64,000 nucleotides of DNA from ECT2AJA-110-A sp035399845 (GTDB lineage Bacteria > Planctomycetota > Phycisphaerae > UBA1845 > UTPLA1). Positions 26,452-35,566 of the stretch are shown here, piece by piece. The stretch is taken from the NCBI GenBank assembly GCA_035399845.1, contig DAOPJV010000026.1, forward strand, positions 17,904-81,903. The letters run 5' to 3'. Each line of letters begins with the position of its first letter. Position 1 is the stretch's first letter. The position numbers and the translations under genes are program-made. The notes under the pieces were generated by a model. It ran no database searches. It was not told the origin of the DNA and was given only the letters and a program-made list of their open reading frames with translations.

Positions 26452-28436
26452 CGCGACACCTCCTTCATGGAGCCAACGGGCTTTGTCGGATTCGGCGACA
26501 CGGGAACCACCGCCTCCTGCGCGGGCGTCGCCGCAGGGGGTTCCGAGGGCTTCGGATTCGACGGCCGATCGAGATTCAGCCACTCCGGCGTGTCGAAAGG
26601 TGGCGCCGCCGGCCGTTCAAACGGCGGCGGAGGCGTCCTGCCCTGTTCCTCGACGATGAGCTCGCGGACCGCCGAACGAATACTCGACGCTTCAGACTCC
26701 CACGATCGCTGACCGCGGATCTTGTCCAGCAACTGGGAGGCGTGCACGTGACGCGGGAAGTGATTCAGCGCGAGCCGCGCGTACCAGGCGGCGCCGTCGA
26801 GATCACCCTTGTCCATCCGAGCCAGCGCCTTGGTGTAATACTGTTCCGAAATGCGTTCGCGCCCGATGGGCTGCACGCCGGCACGCGCGCCCAGACGCAC
26901 GCGCTCGACATCCTGATACAGCGACTCGCCCTTCTCGAAGTCGTAGGGATCCTTCACGATGTGAACCGTCAGCAGAACGATCACTTCTTCCCGCACCGTC
27001 GTGTCCGTCGTCACGCGGAACAGCGGCCCCAGCCCCGGCAGGTCGCCAAGCAACGGCGTCTGTTCGCGCCCCGCCGTCGTGACTTCGCGGAAGAGACCAC
27101 CGATTAGAATCGTGTGCCCGTCGCGAACCATGATGTTTGTCGTGACTTCCGTCGTCTGTTCGAACGGGAGATTCGACGCCGTCAGACCACCGGTCGAGTC
27201 CTTCGGATGAATCTCCATCCGAACGAACCCGTCGTCGCCGATGTAGGGCCGAAACGTGAGGATCGTGCCCGTTTCCAGGAACTCGACTGTCTGGGTCGAC
27301 GTCGTTTCCGTGATGGTTGTCGTGATGTAACCGTCGCGCCGGCCGACGATGACCTGGCCGAACTGCTTGTTCAGCGCGAGGACCTTCGGGTTCGCGATCA
27401 CGTCGGTATCCGTGACGGCTTCCAGCGCCCGCACGAAGACACCGATCTGGTCCTTGATGATGCCGAACGTGAATCCGCCACCGGGCACGGCGTTGTTGAA
27501 ATTGGTCCGCGCCGTCAGCGTGGTGTCGCCCAGGACATTCTGCGGCGTCTGTCCCGTCGTGATGCTCTGCGCCGCGGGACTCGTGCTGTTCAGCGCCGTG
27601 AAATCGATGCCGCCGACGACAGTGAAGTCGATGCCCATCGCATTGTTTTCGTTCAGCGTCGCCCGCAGGATCGTGGCTTCAATCAGCGCCTGCTGAGGTC
27701 GCGTGTCCACCTCCCGGATGATGCTGAGCATGCGTTCGACGACGTCGCTGTAGTCTGTGATGACGATCGTGTCCGCCGTCGCGAGCACATTGCCTTCCGT
27801 GTCCGCGGGGCCCGCGTCACCACCCAGACCGATGTTGGACGGCGGCGTCATGGCGATGCTGCCGGATTCGCTCCTGAGCGGCTCGATCAGGGCCTGCACG
27901 TCCGCGGCGCGCGCATACGAGAGATGCACGACGCGCGTCACGACCTTGCGCGAGCTCGATTTCATCTTCTCGATTTCCGCGATCGGATGGATATAGATGA
28001 AGTTGCCTTCGCTGACGTAGCCGAGCCCGTTCGCGACGAGCATGGCGCGCAGCGCTTCGTCAAACGTCGCGTCATACAACGTGGCGCTGACGACGCCGTC
28101 GGCGCCGGGCCCCAGAATGATGTTCTTCTTCGTCGGCTCCGACAGCATGCGCAGCGCGTCGGAGAGCGGCAGTCCTGAAATGTGAAGTGTGATGCGATCG
28201 TCGACGCCGACCTGCACGAATGGCTCACTCGCGGATTTCTTCTCGGGAGCGTCGCTCTGCGTCTGCGTCGACACGTCTGCGTCCAGGCCCGCCGGCGCCA
28301 TGGCGGCGTCCGGTGTCTGCGCAGGGCTCGCGTTCACAAGGCAGAGGTGTAGCGACAGAATGATCGCCGTCGACATTCGGCGATGTGCCGAACCCCCTGG
28401 GCGAGCCGTCAGTCCGCGTTCGCGCTCCCTGATCAT
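26448..28436 (-). CDS. pilQ: Type IV pilus secretin PilQ-like
   Basis: 662 aa from ATG 28436 (GGAGG 11 nt upstream); an ATG at 28460 is also possible. A signal peptide ends near ASPAQ. An STN-type N0 domain (DRITLHISGLPLSDALRML) lies at about 85-160, then an N1 domain, and the secretin core at about 245-520. The core includes VIVGRRDGYITTTI-like strands and the hallmark PLLGDLPGLGPLF, with VREEVIVLLTVHIVKDP at its end. The C-terminus is odd: a TPR-like helix pair (YYTKALARMDKGDLDGAAWY) and a ~90-residue Pro-rich tail follow the secretin domain. It forms the outer-membrane channel for the pilus. Confidence 0.9.
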   Translation of the reverse strand: MIRERERGLTARPGGSAHRRMSTAIILSLHLCLVNASPAQTPDAAMAPAGLDADVSTQTQSDAPEKKSASEPFVQVGVDDRITLHISGLPLSDALRMLSEPTKKNIILGPGADGVVSATLYDATFDEALRAMLVANGLGYVSEGNFIYIHPIAEIEKMKSSSRKVVTRVVHLSYARAADVQALIEPLRSESGSIAMTPPSNIGLGGDAGPADTEGNVLATADTIVITDYSDVVERMLSIIREVDTRPQQALIEATILRATLNENNAMGIDFTVVGGIDFTALNSTSPAAQSITTGQTPQNVLGDTTLTARTNFNNAVPGGGFTFGIIKDQIGVFVRALEAVTDTDVIANPKVLALNKQFGQVIVGRRDGYITTTITETTSTQTVEFLETGTILTFRPYIGDDGFVRMEIHPKDSTGGLTASNLPFEQTTEVTTNIMVRDGHTILIGGLFREVTTAGREQTPLLGDLPGLGPLFRVTTDTTVREEVIVLLTVHIVKDPYDFEKGESLYQDVERVRLGARAGVQPIGRERISEQYYTKALARMDKGDLDGAAWYARLALNHFPRHVHASQLLDKIRGQRSWESEASSIRSAVRELIVEEQGRTPPPPFERPAAPPFDTPEWLNLDRPSNPKPSEPPAATPAQEAVVPVSPNPTKPVGSMKEVSR

Positions 28437-28511
28437 TATCCGTCGCGCCTCCATACGCATTACGCGCTTATCCGAAGGTTCAATCGGACGTTATGGGCGA
28501 CAGGTTCTGTT

Positions 28512-29174
28512 CTAAGGAGCGTTCAGGACGCGTGTGACGCCCGAGAACTGGAGCGTTACGCGGCGATTCTCGATATGGAAGACCGTAAATCCCTCGATTT
28601 CGTCGCCCTGGTGGACGAGCCGTCCGGAAATGTAGGCGGAACTGATGGGTCCGATCATGGTCGACTGAAGTTCGAGCTTCGACAGCCGCTCATCGGCCAG
28701 GTGCTCGACGGCGTCGGCCTTGGCCTGGTAATCGGACCATTGTTCCGAAAGGCGTGACAGCCAGGTTTCCGCGGGCGAAATCTCCGCGTCCGCGTCTTTT
28801 CGAACCGGCAGCTTCCAGGCGGCGCTGCGGAACGGATTCCGCGCCAGTGTTCGAGGCAGACCCGAGAGGTTCCGGCTTCGCGGCGCCTCTGACGGATCTT
28901 CGGCGACTTTTGCCGATGTCGCTCCGGACCTGCCGGCGCCGGGGCGCGGCCGACTTGTCGGCGGCGGGCCGGATGTCGGGACAACGACCTCCGGCGCGTT
29001 CACGACGGGCGCCGGCGCCGCGACCACCTTGGTCGGCGCCTCGCCGGTCCAGAACAGGCGACCGACGGCCACGACAAGAATCAGAAACAGGACGCCCAGT
29101 CCCGCGGTCTTCTTTTTCTGAGCCGCGGCGTCGCGCCTGAGTCGCTCAACGAGCTGTCGGATCGTCTCACCCAT
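28512..29174 (-). CDS. PilP/GspC-like inner-membrane protein
   Basis: 220 aa from ATG 29174, which overlaps the pilO stop by 8 nt. One N-terminal span (AGLGVLFLILVVAVGRLFW) is followed by a Pro/Arg-rich periplasmic linker (SGPPPTSRPRPGAG). The C-terminal ~50 residues (TMIGPISSAYISGRLVHQGD, then EIEGFTVFHIENRRVTLQF) have the strand-turn pattern of the homology region shared by PilP and GspC. Such proteins link the PilMNO inner-membrane complex to the secretin. The position between pilO and pilQ is exactly that of pilP. Unlike classical PilP it shows no lipobox, being anchored by a span as GspC is. Confidence 0.75.
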   Translation of the reverse strand: MGETIRQLVERLRRDAAAQKKKTAGLGVLFLILVVAVGRLFWTGEAPTKVVAAPAPVVNAPEVVVPTSGPPPTSRPRPGAGRSGATSAKVAEDPSEAPRSRNLSGLPRTLARNPFRSAAWKLPVRKDADAEISPAETWLSRLSEQWSDYQAKADAVEHLADERLSKLELQSTMIGPISSAYISGRLVHQGDEIEGFTVFHIENRRVTLQFSGVTRVLNAP

Positions 29175-29802
29175 TCGACTTGCGGACCGCATCCCCTCCG
29201 TTGGCGAGAACACTCGGCAGGTTCCCGATCAGGCGATCGTGATTGTGATGAAACGCCTGAACCACCATCGTCACGTTCAGCTCGCGTCCTGACTCGTCGA
29301 CCGCCTCGACCTGAAAACGCTCGACGTAGGCGAGTCTTGGCAGCGTTTCGATGGCGTCCAGCAGTTCGAACGCCTTTTCAAAGCTCGATCGAAACACAAT
29401 CTGCACAGGCAGGACGCCGGTTCCTTCGGCGAGCTGAAGGCGTTCCGGAAGGTTCTCCCCCGACACGCGCGTTGCCGGAAGCGGCTGTACGTTGAAGTCG
29501 GCAATCCCCGTCTTCGACATGGCGTCCGATAGTTCATTGAGAAATTCGCCCAGTCTCCGATCAGAGGGCAGACGTCGGCGAAAGGCGCTCACTTCGTCGG
29601 AAAGCGACAGGAGCTCCCTGTAGAGCCCGCTGATGTCTCCGACCTGGAACTGCTGCGTGCTGACGGCCAGCTGCTCGGCGGAGATCGAGTCGCGCAGGTC
29701 GCGCAATCGTCGATTGCCGGGCATAAGCAGGCCGAACGTAAATCCGAGGCCGGCCACGGCGACAATCGAAATCGTGATCACATTCAGTCGCTTGGTGCTC
29801 AT
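29167..29802 (-). CDS. pilO: Pilus alignment protein PilO
   Basis: 211 aa. There is one N-terminal membrane span (VITISIVAVAGLGFTFGLLM), then a coiled-coil stretch with LRDLRDSISAEQLAV and LSLSDEVSAFRRRL. A ferredoxin-like C-terminal domain follows (VLPVQIVFRSSFEKAFELLDAI; RLAYVERFQVEA). That order is diagnostic of PilO, which with PilN bridges the cytoplasmic ring to the secretin. The start overlaps the pilN stop by ATGA. Length is normal for the family. Confidence 0.88.
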   Translation of the reverse strand: MSTKRLNVITISIVAVAGLGFTFGLLMPGNRRLRDLRDSISAEQLAVSTQQFQVGDISGLYRELLSLSDEVSAFRRRLPSDRRLGEFLNELSDAMSKTGIADFNVQPLPATRVSGENLPERLQLAEGTGVLPVQIVFRSSFEKAFELLDAIETLPRLAYVERFQVEAVDESGRELNVTMVVQAFHHNHDRLIGNLPSVLANGGDAVRKSNG

Positions 29803-30491
29803 CGCTTCGGCGCCGCCTCCTGTGCCATTCGACAGGTCATTCGAAACCGACGAGCCGCGCGTCCCGCGTACATCGTCGGTTCCCGAACGTCCATGTCCAC
29901 TTCGAAGAAGGCGGGACTCTTGTCCAGCGCTGCGGCGAAATCGATGATGTCCGGAATGGACCGGGCGACGCCATACAGCGTCAGGCCCCTGCGCATCGAC
30001 TCAATTTCCGTCAACGTCGGCGCCATCGGCTCGGTTCGAGTCGCTCGCGGGTTCCGACGGGACACGGGCGCCTGCGCCATCGCGGACTGCTTGCCCGTTT
30101 CGACGGCGTACTCGCTCATGGACGGTTCGTACATCTGGATCCCCGTCAGGACGATCGAATCCGGAATCCGCTGACTGAGTTCCCCGAAGACCGATACCAG
30201 GCTTCGCTCGCCGGCCAGTTCGCGCATCAGGTCCTGGAGATTCGTCAGGGCGGTCCGCGCCTGCTCCATCTCCGCCTTGCGCGTCGCGAGACTCTCCATC
30301 TGAGCCTTCTGCGCCGCGACATCCTGCATCATCGCTTCCGCGGAACTGATCTGGTAATAGTGCGCCCCCACCCAGACGAGCATGATCGAGAAAATCCCGA
30401 CGATGCTGGCAACACGCTGGCGCACCATTCCGCGCACGCGACGGCGCTCGTGGTACTCCGCCGGAATGAAATCGCAATCGCGCGAAACCAA
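29799..30491 (-). CDS. pilN: Pilus assembly protein PilN
   Basis: 230 aa from TTG 30491, with AAGGAG 6 nt upstream. The short cytoplasmic N-terminus carries DCDFIPAEYHERRR, equivalent to the conserved NLLP/PxxY segment that binds PilM. A membrane span follows (VASIVGIFSIMLVWVGAHYY), then a coiled coil and a ferredoxin-like periplasmic domain. The middle includes an Arg/Pro stretch (APVSRRNPRATRTEP) that is probably a loop. It is co-translated with pilO and 18 nt downstream of pilM. Confidence 0.85.
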   Translation of the reverse strand: MVSRDCDFIPAEYHERRRVRGMVRQRVASIVGIFSIMLVWVGAHYYQISSAEAMMQDVAAQKAQMESLATRKAEMEQARTALTNLQDLMRELAGERSLVSVFGELSQRIPDSIVLTGIQMYEPSMSEYAVETGKQSAMAQAPVSRRNPRATRTEPMAPTLTEIESMRRGLTLYGVARSIPDIIDFAAALDKSPAFFEVDMDVREPTMYAGRAARRFRMTCRMAQEAAPKR

Positions 30492-30509
30492 CGCCCTCTC
30501 CTTCGACGC

Positions 30510-31652
30510 CTAGGCGCCCTGCAGCGACAACGCCTTTCGAAGCGACGATCGCCCCGTCGCGGCGCCACCGACCCATCGCGTCCCGCGAAGGGCGAGTCCG
30601 CCGGCCACGGCCCACGCGGGCTGAAACACCCGCCGTTCCCGACCGCCCATTCGATCCATGCCGGCCATGCCGCGAAGCGGATGGCCGATCGTGCACGGCA
30701 CGTCAATCAGTTCGCGCAGCAGCTCCACGACGCGCGGCTCCGCGGCCTCTCCGCCCACGACCGTCAGGCTTTCGGGGCGACCGCCACGGAAGGTCACGGC
30801 GAAGTACCGCAGGCACAGCTGTACTTCCCGACACAATCGTTCAATCAGCGGGCGCAGGGCGTCGCCGATCGTCGAGGCGATCTCCGGCGGCACGCCCGAC
30901 TCCTCGTCCGCGCCTCGGCGCCCCGACTCCATCAGCCGAACGCGCAGGTCCGCCGCTTCGTCCACCGACACATCGAGCGCGCGGGAGACGGCCTCATTGA
31001 ACTGGTGTCCGCCGATGTCCACGACCTTCACGAACGAGATGTGGGCGCCGCGCGTCACGATGATGGTCGTCGCCGTGAAACCAATCTCGATAAAGACGTT
31101 CACTGAGTTTTCATCTTCCGTCCGGCGAAGGAACCGAACGAAACTCCGCGCCACGGCGCAGGGCGTGATATCGATTGCCAGCGGGTTCAGCTTCAGCGTC
31201 TCAAGAAGATCCAGTCGCGCCGCGACACTCTCACTGTTGGCGGCGAAGGCGACGACCTCTTCCTTCTGCTCATTGCCGTGCCGGACTTCACCCACATGGA
31301 TATACTGAATCTGGACGTCACTCGGCTCCGCTTCGAATCGGGCCAGGGCCTCAAACAGCACGGCGTCCTTCATTTCTTCCGCCGGCATCCGGGGCAGTCG
31401 CAGATTCTTCAGCTGGACACACGACGCGCCGAGCGCCGTCACGACCTGATTGCCGTGGAAGGACGCCGACGAAAGCGCCTCTCGGATCGCGGCCTGCAGG
31501 CCCGACCCGTCCGAGGCGCCGGCGGAAATCGGACACTGGGCGGCGGCGTGGACCGTGGGCGTGCCGCCGACGTCCGCAAACTGAATCGCGCGCACGAAGG
31601 TCGAGCCGATATCCAGCCCGATCACGCCCGGTTTGTTAAGCCGCCTGAACAA
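30510..31652 (-). CDS. pilM: Cytoplasmic actin-like pilus protein PilM
   Basis: 380 aa from TTG 31652, with GGGAGG 9 nt upstream; the reading frame is open further upstream but that stretch has no conserved sequence. The start of the actin-like fold is clear: KPGVIGLDIGSTFVRAIQ at about 7-24. Other blocks are KNLRLPRMPAEEMKDAVLFE, the NVFIEIGFTATTIIV phosphate loop, FVKVVDIGGHQFNEAV and SLTVVGGEAAEPRVVELL. PilM forms a ring around the pilus motor and binds the N-terminus of PilN. A 94-nt gap separates it from the upstream GspH-like gene. Confidence 0.9.
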   Translation of the reverse strand: MFRRLNKPGVIGLDIGSTFVRAIQFADVGGTPTVHAAAQCPISAGASDGSGLQAAIREALSSASFHGNQVVTALGASCVQLKNLRLPRMPAEEMKDAVLFEALARFEAEPSDVQIQYIHVGEVRHGNEQKEEVVAFAANSESVAARLDLLETLKLNPLAIDITPCAVARSFVRFLRRTEDENSVNVFIEIGFTATTIIVTRGAHISFVKVVDIGGHQFNEAVSRALDVSVDEAADLRVRLMESGRRGADEESGVPPEIASTIGDALRPLIERLCREVQLCLRYFAVTFRGGRPESLTVVGGEAAEPRVVELLRELIDVPCTIGHPLRGMAGMDRMGGRERRVFQPAWAVAGGLALRGTRWVGGAATGRSSLRKALSLQGA

Positions 31653-31746
31653 CCGCCATTGCCTCCCGCCGCCCTCTCGGGGCGTCCACCTGTTTCGGCG
31701 CACTTGCCGCGCCTCGTCATGCCGAACGTTCCGAACACCCAGCGCG

Positions 31747-32418
31747 TCAGCCGCCCAGCAGGTCATCCAGCAGATCCGATACGGCGTCGGTCACATTGGT
31801 CCGCGTCGTCTTGTCCGCCGTCTCATCGACGATCGTCTCCTCGCCCGTCTCGCGAGTGATAACGCTCGTGTCTTCGCCGATGCTGCGCGTCAGGCCCGAG
31901 GCCGCCGCGACAGTTTCCACGGGAATGACCTTCGTCATCGTGGTTCGCGTCGTCGTCATGCCTGTCGTCGGAGAGATCGCGATCTCGAACGTCGATTCGC
32001 CACTCGTGATCTGCACGAGGGCCGGCACGTCCTGATCGGGCACGCCGACGCCGTCGAATCCGACTGCGTCGTCGCCATTGAAATCCACGCCGGTAATGTT
32101 CACACCCTGGAAGTCGCCATCCGTCGATACGATGTAGGCCCTCCCCGTGCGTTCGTTCGTGATCGCCGTCGATGTGTCCGACTTGCGCGCCAGATGATAG
32201 CGATCGTTCGCCAGATCCACCTGAATTACGATCGGATCGATCGGGTTCGCAATACTCATGCTCTGGGCGTACGCGATATCGCTCTCGAGCTTCATCGCGA
32301 AATTGCGACCGCGCTGCGTATCGATCGCGCCGGAATCGGGCATCGCCGCAACGAACAGAATCGTTGCGACAACGACGACCATCATGACTTCGATCAGCGT
32401 AAAACCACGTCTCGTCAT
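31747..32418 (-). CDS. GspH/FimT-like minor pseudopilin
   Basis: 223 aa from ATG 32418 with GGGGGAAG upstream; the reading frame continues upstream only as non-conserved Arg/Ser-rich sequence. The class III signal is exact: MTRRG / FTLIEVMMVVVVATILFVAA, cut after Gly with Glu at +5. The rest is a typical GspH beta-rich head (FAMKLESDIAYAQSMSIANP) followed by a long Thr/Val-rich C-terminus (TTTRTTMTKVIPVETV) that is longer than usual. It is likely a minor pilin in the pilus tip or priming complex. Confidence 0.87.
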   Translation of the reverse strand: MTRRGFTLIEVMMVVVVATILFVAAMPDSGAIDTQRGRNFAMKLESDIAYAQSMSIANPIDPIVIQVDLANDRYHLARKSDTSTAITNERTGRAYIVSTDGDFQGVNITGVDFNGDDAVGFDGVGVPDQDVPALVQITSGESTFEIAISPTTGMTTTRTTMTKVIPVETVAAASGLTRSIGEDTSVITRETGEETIVDETADKTTRTNVTDAVSDLLDDLLGG

Positions 32419-32461
32419 GTCATCTTCCCCCAAATGAACACCGCCGCGCGGCGGCGCCCGC

Positions 32462-32773
32462 TTAGCCCTTCGCGCCCGATTTGACGCGCGGACCTTCTCG
32501 GCCCTCCTTGCGCGTATCGGTCGTTTTGATCTCCACCTTGACGGTCTTGGTCTGCAGGTGCCCCAGGATCGCCGATAAGAGCCGATTGGTTTCCCTGGAT
32601 TCCTCGACGATCTCCTTGCGCTGTTTGGCTGTGTCCGGTATCTGCGCCTGCGCCGCCGGCAGGGCCGGCGCCCGCTCGTAGGCCAGTTCGACCACGACAA
32701 TCGACAGCAGGACCGCGATGATCGTCAGCAGCGATCGCGTGTATCGATCCAGTTTTATGATTCCGTTCTCCAT
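32462..32773 (-). CDS. Small single-span membrane protein of the pilus operon
   Basis: 103 aa from ATG 32773 (GGGGGC upstream); ATG 32785 is possible. A basic N-terminus, one span (SLLTIIAVLLSIVVVELAY), an Ala/Pro linker, then a charged helix (DTAKQRKEIVEESRETNRLL) and a Lys/Arg-rich C-terminus. No family is recognised. It sits between a PilX-like gene and the GspH-like gene with short gaps, so it is co-transcribed with the pilins. A helper of pilus assembly is a reasonable guess only. Confidence 0.7.
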   Translation of the reverse strand: MENGIIKLDRYTRSLLTIIAVLLSIVVVELAYERAPALPAAQAQIPDTAKQRKEIVEESRETNRLLSAILGHLQTKTVKVEIKTTDTRKEGREGPRVKSGAKG

Positions 32774-32787
32774 GGCCGCCCCCATTC

Positions 32788-34035
32788 CTAGTAGTCGCTC
32801 CAGCTGATCAGCGTGTACGGCATCGCCGACACGCGGAAGTCGTAGAATTTTGCGTAATGACTGTTGTAAGTCAGCGTGACGCTGGCGCCGGAGGCGTCCT
32901 CATTTTCGATCGCCTCCGAGTCCGTCGCGATCAGCGCGCCGTTGATACTGACTGACGCGTTCTTCTTGTTGCCGCCATTCAGCGTTTGGCACAATGTAGC
33001 GCCGTACACCGAGAGCCCCGCGGAAGCCGTTTCGACGCGGATACTCCCGCTGCAAACGATCGCCGGATAGTTGGCGACGGCCGTCAGTTGGCGCGCCCCG
33101 CTGTCCTTGATCTTCAGGTCGCCGTCCACCACGAGCGTTCCGTAGAACGTCAGGCCAGACTCAAGCGTGAGATCGCCCTTCTTGACGACGACGATGCGAC
33201 CCGGATTGTCGGTGTCGGCGTCGAGGATGCCGTTCAGCGTCCCGGCCTCCGTGGCGTCCATTGACGAGCTGTCGTAGTAGTAGGCGTTGCAGGTGGACCC
33301 GTTCACAATGTACTGCGTGTACGCCGACACATCGATCGTCGGCATAGGTACGGCGTCGACGTACGACTCCGTCGTCGGCTTCGCTGAGAGACTCAGCCAC
33401 AGGATCAGGCCCGTCGACGACATTGTTCCCGTGCAGTCTCCCGAATAGACGATTGCGCCATTAGCGTGAACGGGACCGATGACACGGACACTCGATGATG
33501 CGGTCAACGTATCACCACACAACGCGGCGTAGGGCACTTCCACGAGTGAATCCGGCCGCATCTTGACCTTCGCGCGGACGCCCCGCTTGCCACGGGCCTC
33601 GCCGTCGTTATCCATCGCAAATCCGAACGCGTCGATCTGGTAGACGTCCGTCAGCGTGGCGTCCTGCGTGACGGCCACGTTGATGAAGTCATTCGTCGAG
33701 TCGATTCGCAGCGCCCGGGCGCCGGGCCAATAGGAACCGTCCGCGACATCGTCCGGCGGATACAGCAGGTAGTGGCAGGCGATATCCACGCCCGAGCCCG
33801 CAAGGTAGGACGCCCGGGACGAGGCCATCAGGTTCTCCGCCTCCGTGAGCACGGACGCGTGCGCCTCGAGAAAGGCCGTCGCGACGGAGAAGGCGACGAC
33901 CGCCAGACCGAGAACGATGATCAGCACATAGCCACAGCGACGGCCGGCGTGCGGAGCGACGCGCACGCGCGGACGTCCCGCCGCGGCTCGCGCCGCGTCT
34001 GTCGGAACCACACTGTCGCGTTGCCGTGTCGTCAT
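32788..34035 (-). CDS. Large PilX/GspK-like minor pilin or pilus-associated protein
   Basis: 415 aa from ATG 34035, chosen for GAGGTGG 8 nt upstream. After a basic leader there is a class III-like segment (GRRCG / YVLIIVLGLAVVAFSVAT) that lacks the Glu at +5, as in PilX and GspK. About 380 residues follow, rich in Ser, Thr, Gly and Val, with repeated short strands (DLTLESGLTFYGTLVVDGDL, IKDSGARQLTAV). That suggests a beta-helix or bactofilin-like polymer fold. It sits between the pilW-like gene and a small membrane gene. A tip adhesin role would fit the size but is inferred. Confidence 0.72.
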   Translation of the reverse strand: MTTRQRDSVVPTDAARAAAGRPRVRVAPHAGRRCGYVLIIVLGLAVVAFSVATAFLEAHASVLTEAENLMASSRASYLAGSGVDIACHYLLYPPDDVADGSYWPGARALRIDSTNDFINVAVTQDATLTDVYQIDAFGFAMDNDGEARGKRGVRAKVKMRPDSLVEVPYAALCGDTLTASSSVRVIGPVHANGAIVYSGDCTGTMSSTGLILWLSLSAKPTTESYVDAVPMPTIDVSAYTQYIVNGSTCNAYYYDSSSMDATEAGTLNGILDADTDNPGRIVVVKKGDLTLESGLTFYGTLVVDGDLKIKDSGARQLTAVANYPAIVCSGSIRVETASAGLSVYGATLCQTLNGGNKKNASVSINGALIATDSEAIENEDASGASVTLTYNSHYAKFYDFRVSAMPYTLISWSDY

Positions 34036-34086
34036 GACCAGGTCCACCTCATCCATCGAGAGCGCATCGTTGCGACGCCGGGTTCG

Positions 34087-34821
34087 CTAGCCCGGGTACT
34101 TGACGGTATCGCCGTCCACATCCGCCCAGCCCGTCCATCGCGAGTATTCGACCCGTTGGCTCGGCTCGTCCGCGGACGCGCCGTCGTCGTGCGTGTTGTC
34201 ATTGAAGAGGTAATCGGCCGAGGCTCGCGGCGACGCCGATTCGCGAAAGAGCAGCGTGATCGAGTCGGTCTCGACGGCGAACTTGAAATTGACGATTCGC
34301 GTCTCCGTGTATTCCGGAAATCCCGACATCGAGAATCGAAGGATGTTCTCGGCGAAGATGGTCTGCCTCACGGAATACGTCGCTGCCGCCGCGGTCCAGA
34401 GCGCCTCCATGGAGAACTGCTTTTCGGTCAGGGCGGGACCGACATCTCCATCGTACGTCGGCTGCGTCTGCCACAGGTAAAGCTGATTGGTGAGCCCGTC
34501 GAATTCGATCAGACACGTTTCGTGGAGATTGACGATCTCGTCGTCGTTCAGGTCCGCATTCCAGAGGATGATCGTCGTGGACGTGACGACACCGACGGCG
34601 CGCGCCTGTCGGATCATGCCCGCCAGCCGATCCGCCGTCATCTGCCCCGTCTTCTTTGCGTTGCGCGTGTCCGACGTCTCGACGGCCGCATTGCTCACGG
34701 CGGAGATCATCGTGGCGCCCGCGGCCAGGGTCATGGCCGTAATCGACGCCGCAATGAGCAACTCCACAAACGTGAAGGCGCGACGGGTGTGCCGGATTCG
34801 TTTTCGCGGGTCCATGATCAC
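34087..34821 (-). CDS. PilW/GspJ-like minor pilin
   Basis: 244 aa from GTG 34821, preceded by AGGAG at a 6-nt spacing (the TAG of the previous stop is part of the site). The cleavage signal is TRRA / FTFVELLIAASITAM, with Ala at -1 and Glu at +5. A coiled segment TRNAKKTGQMTADRLAGMIRQA follows, then a large beta-rich head (TTIILWNADLNDDEIVNLHE). Position and size fit GspJ/PilW. It lies nine nucleotides after the PilV-like stop. Confidence 0.85.
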   Translation of the reverse strand: MIMDPRKRIRHTRRAFTFVELLIAASITAMTLAAGATMISAVSNAAVETSDTRNAKKTGQMTADRLAGMIRQARAVGVVTSTTIILWNADLNDDEIVNLHETCLIEFDGLTNQLYLWQTQPTYDGDVGPALTEKQFSMEALWTAAAATYSVRQTIFAENILRFSMSGFPEYTETRIVNFKFAVETDSITLLFRESASPRASADYLFNDNTHDDGASADEPSQRVEYSRWTGWADVDGDTVKYPG

Positions 34822-34830
34822 GCCACGCTC

Positions 34831-35385
34831 CTAGTACTCTCGCGCCTTGACGCGCACGAGTCGGAACACCTCGTTCCGATCGAGATAGACGAGGACAGTG
34901 ATGCGCACGAACGAATAGGCGTCGTCATCCGCCGCCTGATCCGGTAACGCGATGTATTCGACTTTCACTCGACGGAAGAACCTGCTCATGGACGCGTCCG
35001 TCACGTCCGCGCCCTTGTAATCTTCGAGATGGCTGGTCGCCGTCGCGCCCTTGTATTCCAGGTACGCGTGGAAATCGTCGACGGCGTTGAAAAGACGACG
35101 CTCCGTCTCGCCCGCCTCCGGCCCAAGGGAGGGCGCCAGTTCGCCCGGCGCGTAGAAGGGTCGAGCGAGGATCTCCTCCATCAGTTCCTCGGCCAGCTCC
35201 ACGGCGATTTCAATCTCGCTCGCCGCGTTCATCTGCTGGGCGACGGCCACAAACGGAAGCGACACGGACGCCGCCACGATCGCCAGAATCGTCGACGCGA
35301 TCAGCGCCTCCGCGATCGTGAATGCGCGGAATCTCCGACGGGGCGTCGAGTATCGTCTCGATCTGTCGTCATTCGAACCACGCAT
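34831..35385 (-). CDS. PilV/GspI-like minor pilin
   Basis: 184 aa from ATG 35385 (GAGG 6 nt upstream); the frame runs open for 300 nt upstream without conserved sequence. The signal is RFRA / FTIAEALIASTILAIVA: Ala at -1, Glu at +5. The helix continues as IEIAVELAEELMEEIL, which is common to GspI/PilV proteins, and a beta head follows. It is separated from the major pilin gene by 268 nt that contain a long hairpin, so it may be expressed at a lower level. Confidence 0.83.
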   Translation of the reverse strand: MRGSNDDRSRRYSTPRRRFRAFTIAEALIASTILAIVAASVSLPFVAVAQQMNAASEIEIAVELAEELMEEILARPFYAPGELAPSLGPEAGETERRLFNAVDDFHAYLEYKGATATSHLEDYKGADVTDASMSRFFRRVKVEYIALPDQAADDDAYSFVRITVLVYLDRNEVFRLVRVKAREY

Positions 35386-35566
35386 CGGCATCCTCGCACA
35401 ACGGACGGCCGTTTCCGTCGTAAAGCCTACAATCCCGCGCGACGTCTGATTCACGCCAACTCGGACCCTCATGCTCAGGGCGATGGCGGCGCACGGGTTA
35501 TCGCCCCCGACATCCGGACTCGTCCCGACTCTCATCGGCGAGCCGGACGCCCCGCGTAAATGGCGA

